DNA of 64,000 bases from assembly GCF_008369915.1 (NCBI RefSeq), contig NZ_VSRN01000001.1:5762501-5826500 (forward strand). Reading direction: 5' to 3'. Source of the stretch: Dyadobacter sp. UC 10 (GTDB lineage: Bacteria > Bacteroidota > Bacteroidia > Cytophagales > Spirosomataceae). The notes beneath the pieces were generated by a model, which made no database searches, was not told the DNA's origin, and worked only from the letters and a program-made list of their open reading frames with translations. Positions within the stretch are counted from its first letter, which is position 1. Each line of letters begins with the position of its first letter. This document shows, one piece after another, positions 1 to 7,640 of this stretch. The translations under genes and the position numbers were made by a program.

Positions 1-1126
1 GGATATGCTTGCGGAGGATGAGGTCTTCGCGGCTCAGAACGTGTCCTTTGATGATCGGAAGCTCATTTGCAGCTACCCGCTTGTAGTAGTCTTCGGTCTT
101 TTTCTCATTCTGCGCATATCCCCACCAGCAGTCGCTGATCGAAGAAGCGCCGAGGCCGATCAGGAGCTGCGTTTGGGTATCGGTGTAGCCCATAAAATTG
201 CGGTGCAGGCGGTTTTCCTGCTGGGCAATGTACAATTCATCCGTTTCCAGCGCAAAGTGGTCCATGCCAATATCCTGGTAACCTGCGAGTTCCAATGCGT
301 TTCTGCCAGTTTCGTAGATCGCCATTTTCTTTTCGGCATCCGGCAGATCGAGCTCCGTAAAGTTGCGCTGGCCGGGTTTGATCCAGGGAACGTGTGCGTA
401 GCTGTAAAATGCGATGCGGTCGGGTTTGAGCTGAATCACACGCATCATCGTTTGCATCATCGAGCAAAGACGCTGCTCGGGAAGTCCATAAACAATATCA
501 TAATTGATTGAAGTGTAGCCCAGTTCCCGTGCTTTTTCGGTCAGGTGGCGGACCTGCTCGTAGGTTTGATGGCGGTTGATCACGGCGAGTACCAGCGGGT
601 TAAAGTCCTGCACGCCAATGCTGATCCGCCTGAAACCGACATGAAACAGCGCAACCAGGTGTTCATCGGTAGTATTGCCCGGATGTGCCTCAAAACTGAA
701 ACTGGCTTTCGGGTGGACAACAGCTTTTTCGAGTAAACCCAGAATCAGTCTCGTCAGGTTTTTGGGATTGAAAAAGGTAGGTGTCCCGCCGCCCAGGTGC
801 AGCTCGCGGATAACCGGGGCATTTTCACCAAACACGGAAAAGTACATTTCCCACTCTTTTAAAACCGCGTCGATGTACTTATTTTCGACCGCGTGGTTGA
901 TGGTGATCCGCGTGTTGCAGCCGCAGTAAGTACATAAGCTTTCGCAAAAAGGCAGGTGGACATAGAGGCTGATCCCTTCTTTGCAATTTGAAAATGAGAA
1001 TGCATCATGCACCAATTCTTTCCATTTTGCTTCGCTGGGAGGTGTTTTTTGCCAATAAGGCACGGTGGGATAGCTGGTATATCTCGGCCCCGGGGTATTG
1101 TATTTAAATAACAAATCCTTGTCCAT
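1..1126 (-). CDS. hemN: Oxygen-independent coproporphyrinogen III dehydrogenase HemN (3' end outside window)
   Basis: Radical-SAM enzyme that oxidatively decarboxylates coproporphyrinogen III to protoporphyrinogen IX without oxygen in the cytoplasm. The frame opens at ATG 1126 (MDKDLLFKYNTPGPRYTSYP) and stays open to base 1, so about 375 residues are visible and the C-terminus is missing. About 60 residues in is the cluster motif CESLCTYCGC, i.e. CxxxCxxC with the extra Cys typical of HemN, followed by the LHLGGGTPTF glycine motif. It lies downstream of the cbb3 oxidase operon but has its own promoter. The link is sensible, because the microaerobic oxidase needs haem made under low oxygen. 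Paralogues such as HemW lack this start signature, so hemN is the best call. Confidence 0.93.
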   Translation of the reverse strand, partial: MDKDLLFKYNTPGPRYTSYPTVPYWQKTPPSEAKWKELVHDAFSFSNCKEGISLYVHLPFCESLCTYCGCNTRITINHAVENKYIDAVLKEWEMYFSVFGENAPVIRELHLGGGTPTFFNPKNLTRLILGLLEKAVVHPKASFSFEAHPGNTTDEHLVALFHVGFRRISIGVQDFNPLVLAVINRHQTYEQVRHLTEKARELGYTSINYDIVYGLPEQRLCSMMQTMMRVIQLKPDRIAFYSYAHVPWIKPGQRNFTELDLPDAEKKMAIYETGRNALELAGYQDIGMDHFALETDELYIAQQENRLHRNFMGYTDTQTQLLIGLGASSISDCWWGYAQNEKKTEDYYKRVAANELPIIKGHVLSREDLILRKHI

Positions 1127-1156
1127 CTTCGTAGTTGAATGTAAATGATCTGGTAC

Positions 1157-1201
1157 CAAAACTACCCGGTCGGGCATTTTCAAAACATGATGCAGGTCAT
1201 G
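1157..1201 (-). promoter_or_regulatory. hemN promoter with Crp/Fnr-type palindrome
   Basis: Reading the minus strand, a perfect inverted repeat CATGA-N6-TCATG (1186-1201) has the geometry of Crp/Fnr sites. A perfect Bacteroidota -7 element TAGTTTTG follows at 1164-1157. The expected transcription start near 1153 gives a 27-nt leader and puts the palindrome centre near -40, the usual class II activator position. That an Fnr-like protein binds here is inference. Confidence 0.5.
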
Positions 1202-1231
1202 AAAAAAACATACTTTGATTGTTTGGCGACG

Positions 1232-1933
1232 CTATTTGCAAACCGTGACTGTTGAAGAACTGCCCACCCGACGCTGCGGTAACTCAACCCATATCCCGCG
1301 CGCGACCAGCCAGATCCCGGCCAAAGCCAGCACGAATGGCGTGAAATGATTGATCCTGGAACGCACCGCCGGGCTTATCTTTTGCCTTGCCAAACCCACC
1401 GCAAGCATTGCCGGGAATGTACCCAGTCCGAAGAGCAGCATATAAATGGCGCCACCGGCGGTTGAACCCGTCGCAACGGAACTCAGCAGCGCCATATATA
1501 CCATTCCGCAGGGCAGTAATCCATTCAGAAAACCCAGTAATGCGGATTTGTCCAGCCTGCGGCTTTGCAGTAGCAGCGCCATTTTCTTTTTCAGAGTGCT
1601 GATCAATTTTACCCAAAAAACCGGTGGCTTCAGGTACCTGTTCAAGGAGCCCGGCCAGAAAACGTAGAACAACATTACGATTCCTGCCGCAATGGAAAGG
1701 TATTGCAGCAGCCCGATCCAGGCCAGGGATGCGCCAAGCGAGCCGACGAGCATCCCCAGTAAGGCATAACCACCTGCGCGGCCCAAATTGTAGGTCAGCA
1801 ACCCGGCTGCCTGCCACACAAAGTTTCCCCGGTGAACGGGCATAGCGAGCGCGATCGGGCCGCACATGCCGATGCAATGCAGGCTGCTCACCAATCCCAT
1901 TGTCAGGGCCAGCAGGGGCAGGGCGGTAGTCAT
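1232..1933 (-). CDS. TauE/SafE-like (DsbD_2) membrane protein of the cbb3 cluster
   Basis: Polytopic inner-membrane protein of 233 residues with about six hydrophobic segments. The first carries HCIGMCGP (around residue 19) and a later one GLLPCGMVYM, the paired Cys-Pro helices of the DsbD/CcdA-like DsbD_2 family often labelled sulfite exporter TauE/SafE. In Bacteroidota and Epsilonproteobacteria such proteins recur beside cbb3 oxidase genes, where a role in copper or thiol delivery to the oxidase has been suggested but is not settled. Its ATG overlaps the ccoH stop by four bases, so it is the last gene of the cco operon. True sulfite export is unlikely from this context. Confidence 0.75.
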   Translation of the reverse strand: MTTALPLLALTMGLVSSLHCIGMCGPIALAMPVHRGNFVWQAAGLLTYNLGRAGGYALLGMLVGSLGASLAWIGLLQYLSIAAGIVMLFYVFWPGSLNRYLKPPVFWVKLISTLKKKMALLLQSRRLDKSALLGFLNGLLPCGMVYMALLSSVATGSTAGGAIYMLLFGLGTFPAMLAVGLARQKISPAVRSRINHFTPFVLALAGIWLVARGIWVELPQRRVGSSSTVTVCK

Positions 1934-2403
1934 TCTGGAGTATGGTTTTTAGTTTGTTCCAATGTCAGCACGCCCTCGTTCCAATAGGTTTCCGCGCCTG
2001 CCTGCCAGTCAAATTGCAGGGTGTATCTTCCTTCGGGAACGTTTTTAAGCGAAATAAGCTGCTTTTGTTCAGCCGCTTTAAGCTCAAATGTGCGGTCGTT
2101 TTGATTATTGGAGGGACAGTACAGTTTTAGTTTACCGGAAATTGAATTGTCAGTAAAGTTTTCAGGAAAATGAATGCGGATCTGGTCACCTGCGAGTTCC
2201 CAGGATAGCTGTTGGGGCAGTGACAATGCGCGCTGCGTTTTATCGATCTTTTCCTGAAATTTTAGTTCTTCATCATAATATTTATCCGTAGCCAAATCGA
2301 TTTTTTGACTCGTGCTCATGCCTACCAGCGCGAGGATCATGATCACAAATCCAAGATAAACGGCGGCAATTCCCGCTCCCCAATTCATTTTTAACTTTTT
2401 CAT
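1930..2403 (-). CDS. ccoH: CcoH/FixH family cbb3 oxidase assembly protein
   Basis: Single-span inner-membrane protein of 157 residues. The transmembrane helix lies at about residues 9-30, and a periplasmic domain begins with a charged stretch containing KYYDEELKFQEKIDK, characteristic of FixH. The C-terminal half is a beta-rich domain. CcoH proteins stabilise the cbb3 oxidase during assembly. It starts 11 bases after ccoG and overlaps the next gene by four bases, consistent with translational coupling. Confidence 0.85.
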   Translation of the reverse strand: MKKLKMNWGAGIAAVYLGFVIMILALVGMSTSQKIDLATDKYYDEELKFQEKIDKTQRALSLPQQLSWELAGDQIRIHFPENFTDNSISGKLKLYCPSNNQNDRTFELKAAEQKQLISLKNVPEGRYTLQFDWQAGAETYWNEGVLTLEQTKNHTPE

Positions 2404-2414
2404 ATCCGTTTCGA

Positions 2415-3869
2415 TTAATCCTGTGGTGCCATAAATGTGGTTTCAAAATCTTCCAGCAATGTATTTCCCTGGTATACAGAAAGTTTGATCACTGTTTTTC
2501 GGTTGGGTAATCTGTTCTTGGGAATTGTGACAAATATGGTCCCCTCCGCCATTCCTGCCGGCTGCATGGTGAGGTCGGGAGAGCCGGCGAAGAGTAATGT
2601 ACCCGCCGGTGCGTTCAGGCGTATCGTCGGTGTGATCTTCCTGTTTGTTTTGTTGAAGATCTTGAAAGTGTATAAATTGCTGATTGTGTTGTCATTATTC
2701 TCCATATACCTGCTGCCCGGCGTGCGTAAAAAAGACGTTTGCGTATCGCTTCTGGTGGCGATCATACCAACCAGCCCGCCGCATAACAGCAGCAGGACCG
2801 CAGCATATCCCCAAACCCGCGGACCGAAAGATCTGCTGCTTTTTTGCTCAATATCATTTTCAGAAGTGTAGCGGATCAGCCCTTTTTTGAAATCGATTTT
2901 TTCCATGATCGCGTCGCAGGCGTCGATGCAGGCGGTACAATTCACGCATTCCATCTGATTACCGTTGCGGATATCGATCCCGGTGGGGCACACGGCCACG
3001 CACTGAAAACAGTCAATGCAATCGCCGTTTGTGCGGACTTCGTTTTTGTGAAGTTTCCCGCGCGTCTCGCCCCGCTCGTGATCGTAGGCGACTGTGATCG
3101 TATTCCGGTCGATCAAAACACTTTGCAATCGACCGTACGGGCACACTACCGTACAAGCTTTTTCGCGCAGCCACGCAAAATTGAAATAGAAGATGGCGGT
3201 GAATGCAACAATGCCTGAAAACAGCGGAATACGATCTTCCAGCGGCTCGCGCACGATCCTGGCCAATTCATCAACGCCTACCATATAAGAGAGGAGCAGA
3301 TTGGCGATCAGGAATGAAACAGTAAGGAAAACGGTGTATTTCAATCCTTTTTTCAATATTTTTCCGGCAGTCCACGGCGCTTTATCCAGCAGCTTCTGTT
3401 TCCCTGCGTCACCCTCGATCACGTATTCAATTTTGCGAAAGACCATTTCCATAAACACCGTTTGCGGGCAGGCCCAGCCGCACCATAACCTTCCGAAAAC
3501 GACCGTAAACAGGACGACCATCACCATGAACGTCAGCATGATCACCCCAAAAAGCCAGTAATCCTGCGGCCCGATGAACAGACCGAAAATGATAAACTTC
3601 CTTTCCAGTACATTCAGCAGCAGGATCGGCTGTCCGTCAATTTTGATAAAAGGCGTTGCAAACAAAATGCCGAGTACAGCCAGTGAGAATGCAACACGAC
3701 GTGAATGCCACTTGCCGGTAGGTCTTTGCGGGTAGAGTTTGGCTTTGAGGTCTTGGCTGTTAGCTATTGGCTTTTGGCTGTTAGCTTTTAGCTGTTGGCT
3801 GTTAGCTATTAGCTCTTGGCCCTTGGCTGTTGGTTTGTGACCTTGCGGGTGATAGATGGGGGTGCTCAT
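2415..3869 (-). CDS. ccoG: CcoG/RdxA-type ferredoxin-like oxidase accessory protein
   Basis: Membrane iron-sulfur protein of 484 residues needed for cbb3 oxidase maturation; in Proteobacteria CcoG reduces copper for the active site. Visible parts are a first helix at about 60-80, the RLWCGWACPQ motif, further helices, two ferredoxin cysteine clusters (CIDCFQCVAVCP and CVNCTACIDAC), and a C-terminal Ig-like IG_FixG_C domain. The first 45 residues are odd: the usual conserved lead-in before the YPxxPxGKW motif is replaced by imperfect repeats of K/L-x-A-N-S-Q, encoded by a low-complexity DNA repeat. The start at 3869 is the only ATG before that repeat. Confidence 0.93.
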   Translation of the reverse strand: MSTPIYHPQGHKPTAKGQELIANSQQLKANSQKPIANSQDLKAKLYPQRPTGKWHSRRVAFSLAVLGILFATPFIKIDGQPILLLNVLERKFIIFGLFIGPQDYWLFGVIMLTFMVMVVLFTVVFGRLWCGWACPQTVFMEMVFRKIEYVIEGDAGKQKLLDKAPWTAGKILKKGLKYTVFLTVSFLIANLLLSYMVGVDELARIVREPLEDRIPLFSGIVAFTAIFYFNFAWLREKACTVVCPYGRLQSVLIDRNTITVAYDHERGETRGKLHKNEVRTNGDCIDCFQCVAVCPTGIDIRNGNQMECVNCTACIDACDAIMEKIDFKKGLIRYTSENDIEQKSSRSFGPRVWGYAAVLLLLCGGLVGMIATRSDTQTSFLRTPGSRYMENNDNTISNLYTFKIFNKTNRKITPTIRLNAPAGTLLFAGSPDLTMQPAGMAEGTIFVTIPKNRLPNRKTVIKLSVYQGNTLLEDFETTFMAPQD

Positions 3870-3964
3870 AGTGGTTTGGGGTTTGGCTATTACATGGTAG
3901 CTGCTGCCTGATAGCTAATAGCTAATAGCTAAAAGCTAAAAGCTAATTGCCAACAGCCAACAGC
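3751..3964. repeat. Low-complexity TTGGCTGTTAGC-type repeat, inverted across the ccoG start
   Basis: Bases 3751-3835 are imperfect repeats of TTGGCTGTTAGC, GCTATTAGC and GCTTTTAGC words and encode residues 12-40 of CcoG. Bases 3911-3964, between ccoP and ccoG, hold the reverse complement (AGCTAATAGCTAAAAGC followed by AACAGCCAACAG). The 12-mer AACAGCCAACAG at 3952-3963 is the exact reverse complement of 3792-3803, so the region could fold back on itself around the ccoG start. The noncoding arm ends three bases before the ccoP stop codon. Confidence 0.8.
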
Positions 3965-3966
3965 AA

Positions 3967-4980
3967 TCAATTCTTCGCAACTTGATCCACATTCAGCAGC
4001 TCGCCTTGTGGCTCTTTCGGGCTCGCGGGCTTGGTGTCTTTCAGGGAAATGACGTAGCTGGCCACCTTTTGAATGTCGGTAGGAGAAAGTTGTTTTTCCC
4101 AGGAGATCATCCCTTTTTCGGGAACACCGTATTTGATCACTTTGAAAATATTCTGAATGCCCGCGCCGTGGAGCCAGTAATCGTCGGTGAGGTTGGGGCC
4201 AACTGTACCACCACCGTCGGCGCCGTGGCAGGCTGTGCATTTTTCCTGAAAAATCGTTTTCCCTTGGCCCAGTACTGCCGCTTCCGTGAGCAGCGTTACA
4301 GAGTTTTCGTCCAGACTAGCGCCTACCTTTTCCATATAAGCCTTTTTATCGACCTCCGCCTGCGCGATCTCATTTTCCAGCTCAGCGAGCTGCAAATCGC
4401 CAAATCCACCAAAATAATAGACTGAATAGCCGATCGCAATAATGATCGTCGTAATAAAAAGTGATTGTAACCAGGGCGGCATTCTATTATCGAGCTCCTG
4501 GATACCGTCGTAATCGTGACCGTCGATCAGGATCTTTTTTTCATCCTGCAAAGCGACACCAATGCCCCGGAATTTTTTCCACCAGCCGGCAAATGATGTG
4601 GCAGGCTTTCCGTTTTGAACCGCTGCTTTGTTCAACAGTTTCCATGCATTTGCCAGCAGGATCAACAGCTGGATAGAAACAAATGCCAGTCCCGCGAGTA
4701 CCACATACAGGATCAGCTCCGTGCCGGTGACAGCGCGCACCTTTTCGGTTTCCTGTGCAAATGCCGGCAGCCCTGTGCAGCAAAAGAATGCAATTGAAAG
4801 GATCGTTTTCTTAACGATACCATCATTCAGCGGCAGGCTGCGCATTTTGTTCAAAGATTTCTTGTCAATGCGCAGCACATAAATCAGCAGCCCGACAAAA
4901 AATGCAAAAAATATGATCAGCGAGACAAGCGGGAAAATGCCTACTCCAGCGATCGTTTCGAGATAGGTTCGAAATTTCAT
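3967..4980 (-). CDS. ccoP: cbb3 oxidase subunit III, mono-haem CcoP with CcoQ-like N-terminus
   Basis: Membrane-anchored cytochrome c of 337 residues that feeds electrons to the cbb3 oxidase. The first 55 residues (one helix, then a short polar tail with SLPLNDG) resemble the small subunit CcoQ. Two more helices follow at about 60-115 and 165-190, then one cytochrome c domain with CTACH at 248-252 and an axial Met in the KGMISW region. Proteobacterial CcoP carries two haem c domains; only one is present here, a pattern known in Bacteroidota. A 239-base gap with a purine tract separates it from ccoNO, and a 97-base repeat region separates it from ccoG. Confidence 0.92.
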   Translation of the reverse strand: MKFRTYLETIAGVGIFPLVSLIIFFAFFVGLLIYVLRIDKKSLNKMRSLPLNDGIVKKTILSIAFFCCTGLPAFAQETEKVRAVTGTELILYVVLAGLAFVSIQLLILLANAWKLLNKAAVQNGKPATSFAGWWKKFRGIGVALQDEKKILIDGHDYDGIQELDNRMPPWLQSLFITTIIIAIGYSVYYFGGFGDLQLAELENEIAQAEVDKKAYMEKVGASLDENSVTLLTEAAVLGQGKTIFQEKCTACHGADGGGTVGPNLTDDYWLHGAGIQNIFKVIKYGVPEKGMISWEKQLSPTDIQKVASYVISLKDTKPASPKEPQGELLNVDQVAKN

Positions 4981-5027
4981 AGTTCAATTGTGAATGACCG
5001 GGTCGCCGGTGCGATGAATGATTGAAT

Positions 5028-5109
5028 GAGGGAGGGAAGGGAGGAAGGAGGAGGGAGAAGGGAGGAAGGAGAAGGGAGGAAGGAGAAGGGAGGAGGGAGG
5101 AGGGAGGAA
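5028..5109. repeat. 82-nt pure purine tract with 14-bp tandem units
   Basis: Every base from 5028 to 5109 on the plus strand is A or G. The core contains about three copies of a 14-bp unit GAAGGGAGGAAGGA with degenerate flanks. The stretch 5181-5220 is rich in C and T (CCCCTTCCTCC, CCTTTCCTCCC), so the two arms can pair across the ccoNO-ccoP gap. In the minus-strand mRNA the tract is a CU run beginning 47 bases before the ccoP start. Confidence 0.9.
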
Positions 5110-5219
5110 TTATCAACTAAACACCAATCCCAAACTACCCCGATCCACTCCGAACAACTTTAACCAATAACGACAACGCACTCCCCTTCCTCCATGTCGT
5201 CCCTTTCCTCCCGTTCCTG

Positions 5220-7370
5220 CTATTCCTTACGTGTAATATCCGTCCCCAACCTTTGCATATATGCGATCAATGCGATGATCTCCTTGTTATCGCTGGTTTT
5301 GATGCCGCTTTGTTTCAGGCTTTCCTGGATTTGCTTCGCTTGCCGGTGCAGGTCTGCATTCGCCTCGTTTTCAAATCCTTTTGCATAAGGAACACCGAGC
5401 TGCTGCATCGCGGTGATCTTCGATTTGGTGCTGCTGGTATCCAGGTCGTTTTCCAGCAACCAGCCATATCTCGGCATAATGGAACCCGGCGACATACTTG
5501 TGGGATCTTCCATGTGGTTATAGTGCCAGGAATCGGGATACTTTCCGCCAATCCGGTGCAGGTCGGGGCCGGTACGTTTGGAGCCCCATTGATGCGGGTA
5601 GTCATTAACGAACTCGCCGGATTTTGAATATTCCCCAAACCTTTCAATCTCGGAACGGAACGGGCGGATCATCTGCGTGTGACAAACATAGCAGCCTTCC
5701 CGTACGTAAATATCCCTTCCCTGCAATTCCAGCGGGGTGTAAGGCTTTACACTGGCGATCGTAGGCACATTGGATTTAATCAAAAACGTAGGTATCATTT
5801 CAATCATCCCGCCTATTGCGACGGCGATCAGGGAGAAAATAGTGAGCGCCATTGGTTTGCGTTCAAAAATGCGTCGGTGCCAGTATTCACTTTTCGGCGC
5901 GTGCCAGATCGCATTCAGCGGCATCGCTTTAGCCGTTTCCGTTTCCGAAAGATTTCCTTTCAGCGCCGTCATCCAGAGGTTGTAGATCATCACTACAAAC
6001 CCGATGATATACAAGGTACCACCTACACTGCGGAGGAAATAGAGCGGTGCGAGCTGGGTGACCGTTTCCAGGAAGTTAGGATATTTGAGTAAACCTTCCT
6101 GTGTGAATTCCTTCCACATGGCGCTCTGTACCCAGCCAGCCCAGTACATCGGTACCGTATAGAAAATGATCCCGAGGGTACCGATCCAGAAGTGGAAATT
6201 GGCCGCTTTTTGAGAATATAGGGGCCTGTTGTAAAGGCGCGGGAACAGCCAGTAAAGGATACCGAAAGTCAGAAATCCGTTCCAGCCAAGTGCGCCTACG
6301 TGCACATGCGCCACGATCCAATCGGTGTAATGGGCGATCGCGTTGACGTTTTTTAAGGAAAGCATCGGGCCTTCGAAAGTAGCCATTCCATAAGCCGTGA
6401 TCGCCACGACCATGAATTTTAGTACCACATCTTCCCTTACTTTATCCCAGGCACCGCGGAGCGTCATCAACCCGTTCATCATCCCGCCCCAGGAAGGCGC
6501 GATCAGCATGATTGAAAAAACGGTCCCGAGCGTTTGCGCCCATTCGGGCAATGCGGTGTAAAGCAAATGGTGCGGCCCTGCCCAGATGTACAGGAATATC
6601 AGCGCCCAGAAGTGGACAATAGAAAGTCTGTAAGAATAAATCGGTCTGTTCGCTGCTTTTGGCAAAAAGTAATACATCAATCCTAAATACGGCGTGGTCA
6701 GGAAAAACGCGACCGCATTGTGTCCGTACCACCATTGCACCAGCGCATCCTGCACACCTGCATACACAGAATAACTTTTGAAAAGCGAAATCGGCAAGGC
6801 AATACTGTTCACCACGTGCAGCATCGCGACGGTTACAAAAGAAGCGATATAGAACCAAACTGCTGCGTAAATATGCTCGGTGCGGCGGTTGATCGTGGTC
6901 ATAACGAGATTAACCAGCGCGGAAACCCACACAACAGCTATCGCAATATCGAAAGGCCATTCCAGTTCGGCGTATTCTTTGGAAGTGGTAATACCCATCG
7001 GCAGCGTAATCGCCGCGCCGACGATGATCGCCTGCCACGCCCAGAAGTGGAAACGGCTCAGAACCGGGCTCCACATCGGCGTGCGCAATACGCGCGGGGC
7101 AGAGTAGTAAAGTCCTGTGAAAAAGCCGTTTCCGACAAATGCGAAGATCACCGCATTGGTATGCAGCGGGCGGATACGGCTGAACGTGAGAAACGGCAGG
7201 TCCATGTTCAGGTTGGGGAATACGAGCTGAAATGCTGCCAGCAGGCCGACCAGCATACCGATCAGGCCGAAAAGTATCGTAGCAAAGGCGAAATTCCGGA
7301 CGATCCTGTTGTCGTACTGAAATTCGTCCAGTTCAACCTGGGCCAGGTCCGGGTGGGGAATGTTTGACAT
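5220..7370 (-). CDS. ccoNO: cbb3 cytochrome c oxidase, fused subunits I and II (CcoN-CcoO)
   Basis: Catalytic core of the high-affinity cbb3 terminal oxidase, reducing oxygen to water while pumping protons across the inner membrane. I chose ATG 7370 (MSNIPHPDLAQVEL), 25 codons inside a longer open frame, because it gives the usual N-terminus. Residues 1-470 are the 12-helix CcoN part, with haem and copper histidines in the WWYGHNAV and AHVHVGALGWNG motifs. Residues 500-716 are a CcoO part with one anchor helix and haem-binding CYVCH at 560-564 followed by TQMIRPF. In Proteobacteria these are separate proteins; the fusion is common in Bacteroidota. It follows ccoS by 46 bases. Confidence 0.95.
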   Translation of the reverse strand: MSNIPHPDLAQVELDEFQYDNRIVRNFAFATILFGLIGMLVGLLAAFQLVFPNLNMDLPFLTFSRIRPLHTNAVIFAFVGNGFFTGLYYSAPRVLRTPMWSPVLSRFHFWAWQAIIVGAAITLPMGITTSKEYAELEWPFDIAIAVVWVSALVNLVMTTINRRTEHIYAAVWFYIASFVTVAMLHVVNSIALPISLFKSYSVYAGVQDALVQWWYGHNAVAFFLTTPYLGLMYYFLPKAANRPIYSYRLSIVHFWALIFLYIWAGPHHLLYTALPEWAQTLGTVFSIMLIAPSWGGMMNGLMTLRGAWDKVREDVVLKFMVVAITAYGMATFEGPMLSLKNVNAIAHYTDWIVAHVHVGALGWNGFLTFGILYWLFPRLYNRPLYSQKAANFHFWIGTLGIIFYTVPMYWAGWVQSAMWKEFTQEGLLKYPNFLETVTQLAPLYFLRSVGGTLYIIGFVVMIYNLWMTALKGNLSETETAKAMPLNAIWHAPKSEYWHRRIFERKPMALTIFSLIAVAIGGMIEMIPTFLIKSNVPTIASVKPYTPLELQGRDIYVREGCYVCHTQMIRPFRSEIERFGEYSKSGEFVNDYPHQWGSKRTGPDLHRIGGKYPDSWHYNHMEDPTSMSPGSIMPRYGWLLENDLDTSSTKSKITAMQQLGVPYAKGFENEANADLHRQAKQIQESLKQSGIKTSDNKEIIALIAYMQRLGTDITRKE

Positions 7371-7416
7371 GATTTGGAAGGAATTGGTAGTAAAATGTTG
7401 TTCAGGTGATTCAGGT

Positions 7417-7575
7417 TTACGGATTTGCGTTTTCGGGATTATCATCCAGCAGGATCCGCACGGAAGGCGTGTAATCGTCGTCGAAATGCCCCTTCCGGAC
7501 CGACCAGATAAAAGCGCCCAGAAAGCCCAGGGCGACGATTAAACTGGCAAAAATTAAAAGATATAAGGCGCTCAT
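7417..7575 (-). CDS. ccoS: CcoS, cbb3-type oxidase assembly protein
   Basis: Small protein of 52 residues, read from ATG 7575 to TAA 7417. It is one transmembrane helix (SALYLLIFASLIVALGF) followed by the family-typical sequence GAFIWSVRKGHFDDDYTP and a short acidic tail. CcoS is required for inserting cofactors into the cbb3 oxidase. Length and the W-x-x-x-x-G-x-F-D-D signature fit CcoS, and it lies between the copper ATPase and ccoNO, the usual position. Confidence 0.93.
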   Translation of the reverse strand: MSALYLLIFASLIVALGFLGAFIWSVRKGHFDDDYTPSVRILLDDNPENANP

Positions 7576-7640
7576 TTGGAAGCTGCTGAATGTATTAATG
7601 GGTCAAAACTACGGGCGTGACGTTTCGTAAACCCTGACTT

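Noticed and set aside
5..511. A 168-codon open frame on the plus strand at the left edge
   Set aside because: It overlaps hemN in antisense, and the hemN frame has the radical-SAM signature.
6720..7367. A 215-codon open frame on the plus strand
   Set aside because: It lies wholly antisense to the strongly conserved ccoN part of ccoNO and reads as a charged, motif-free sequence.
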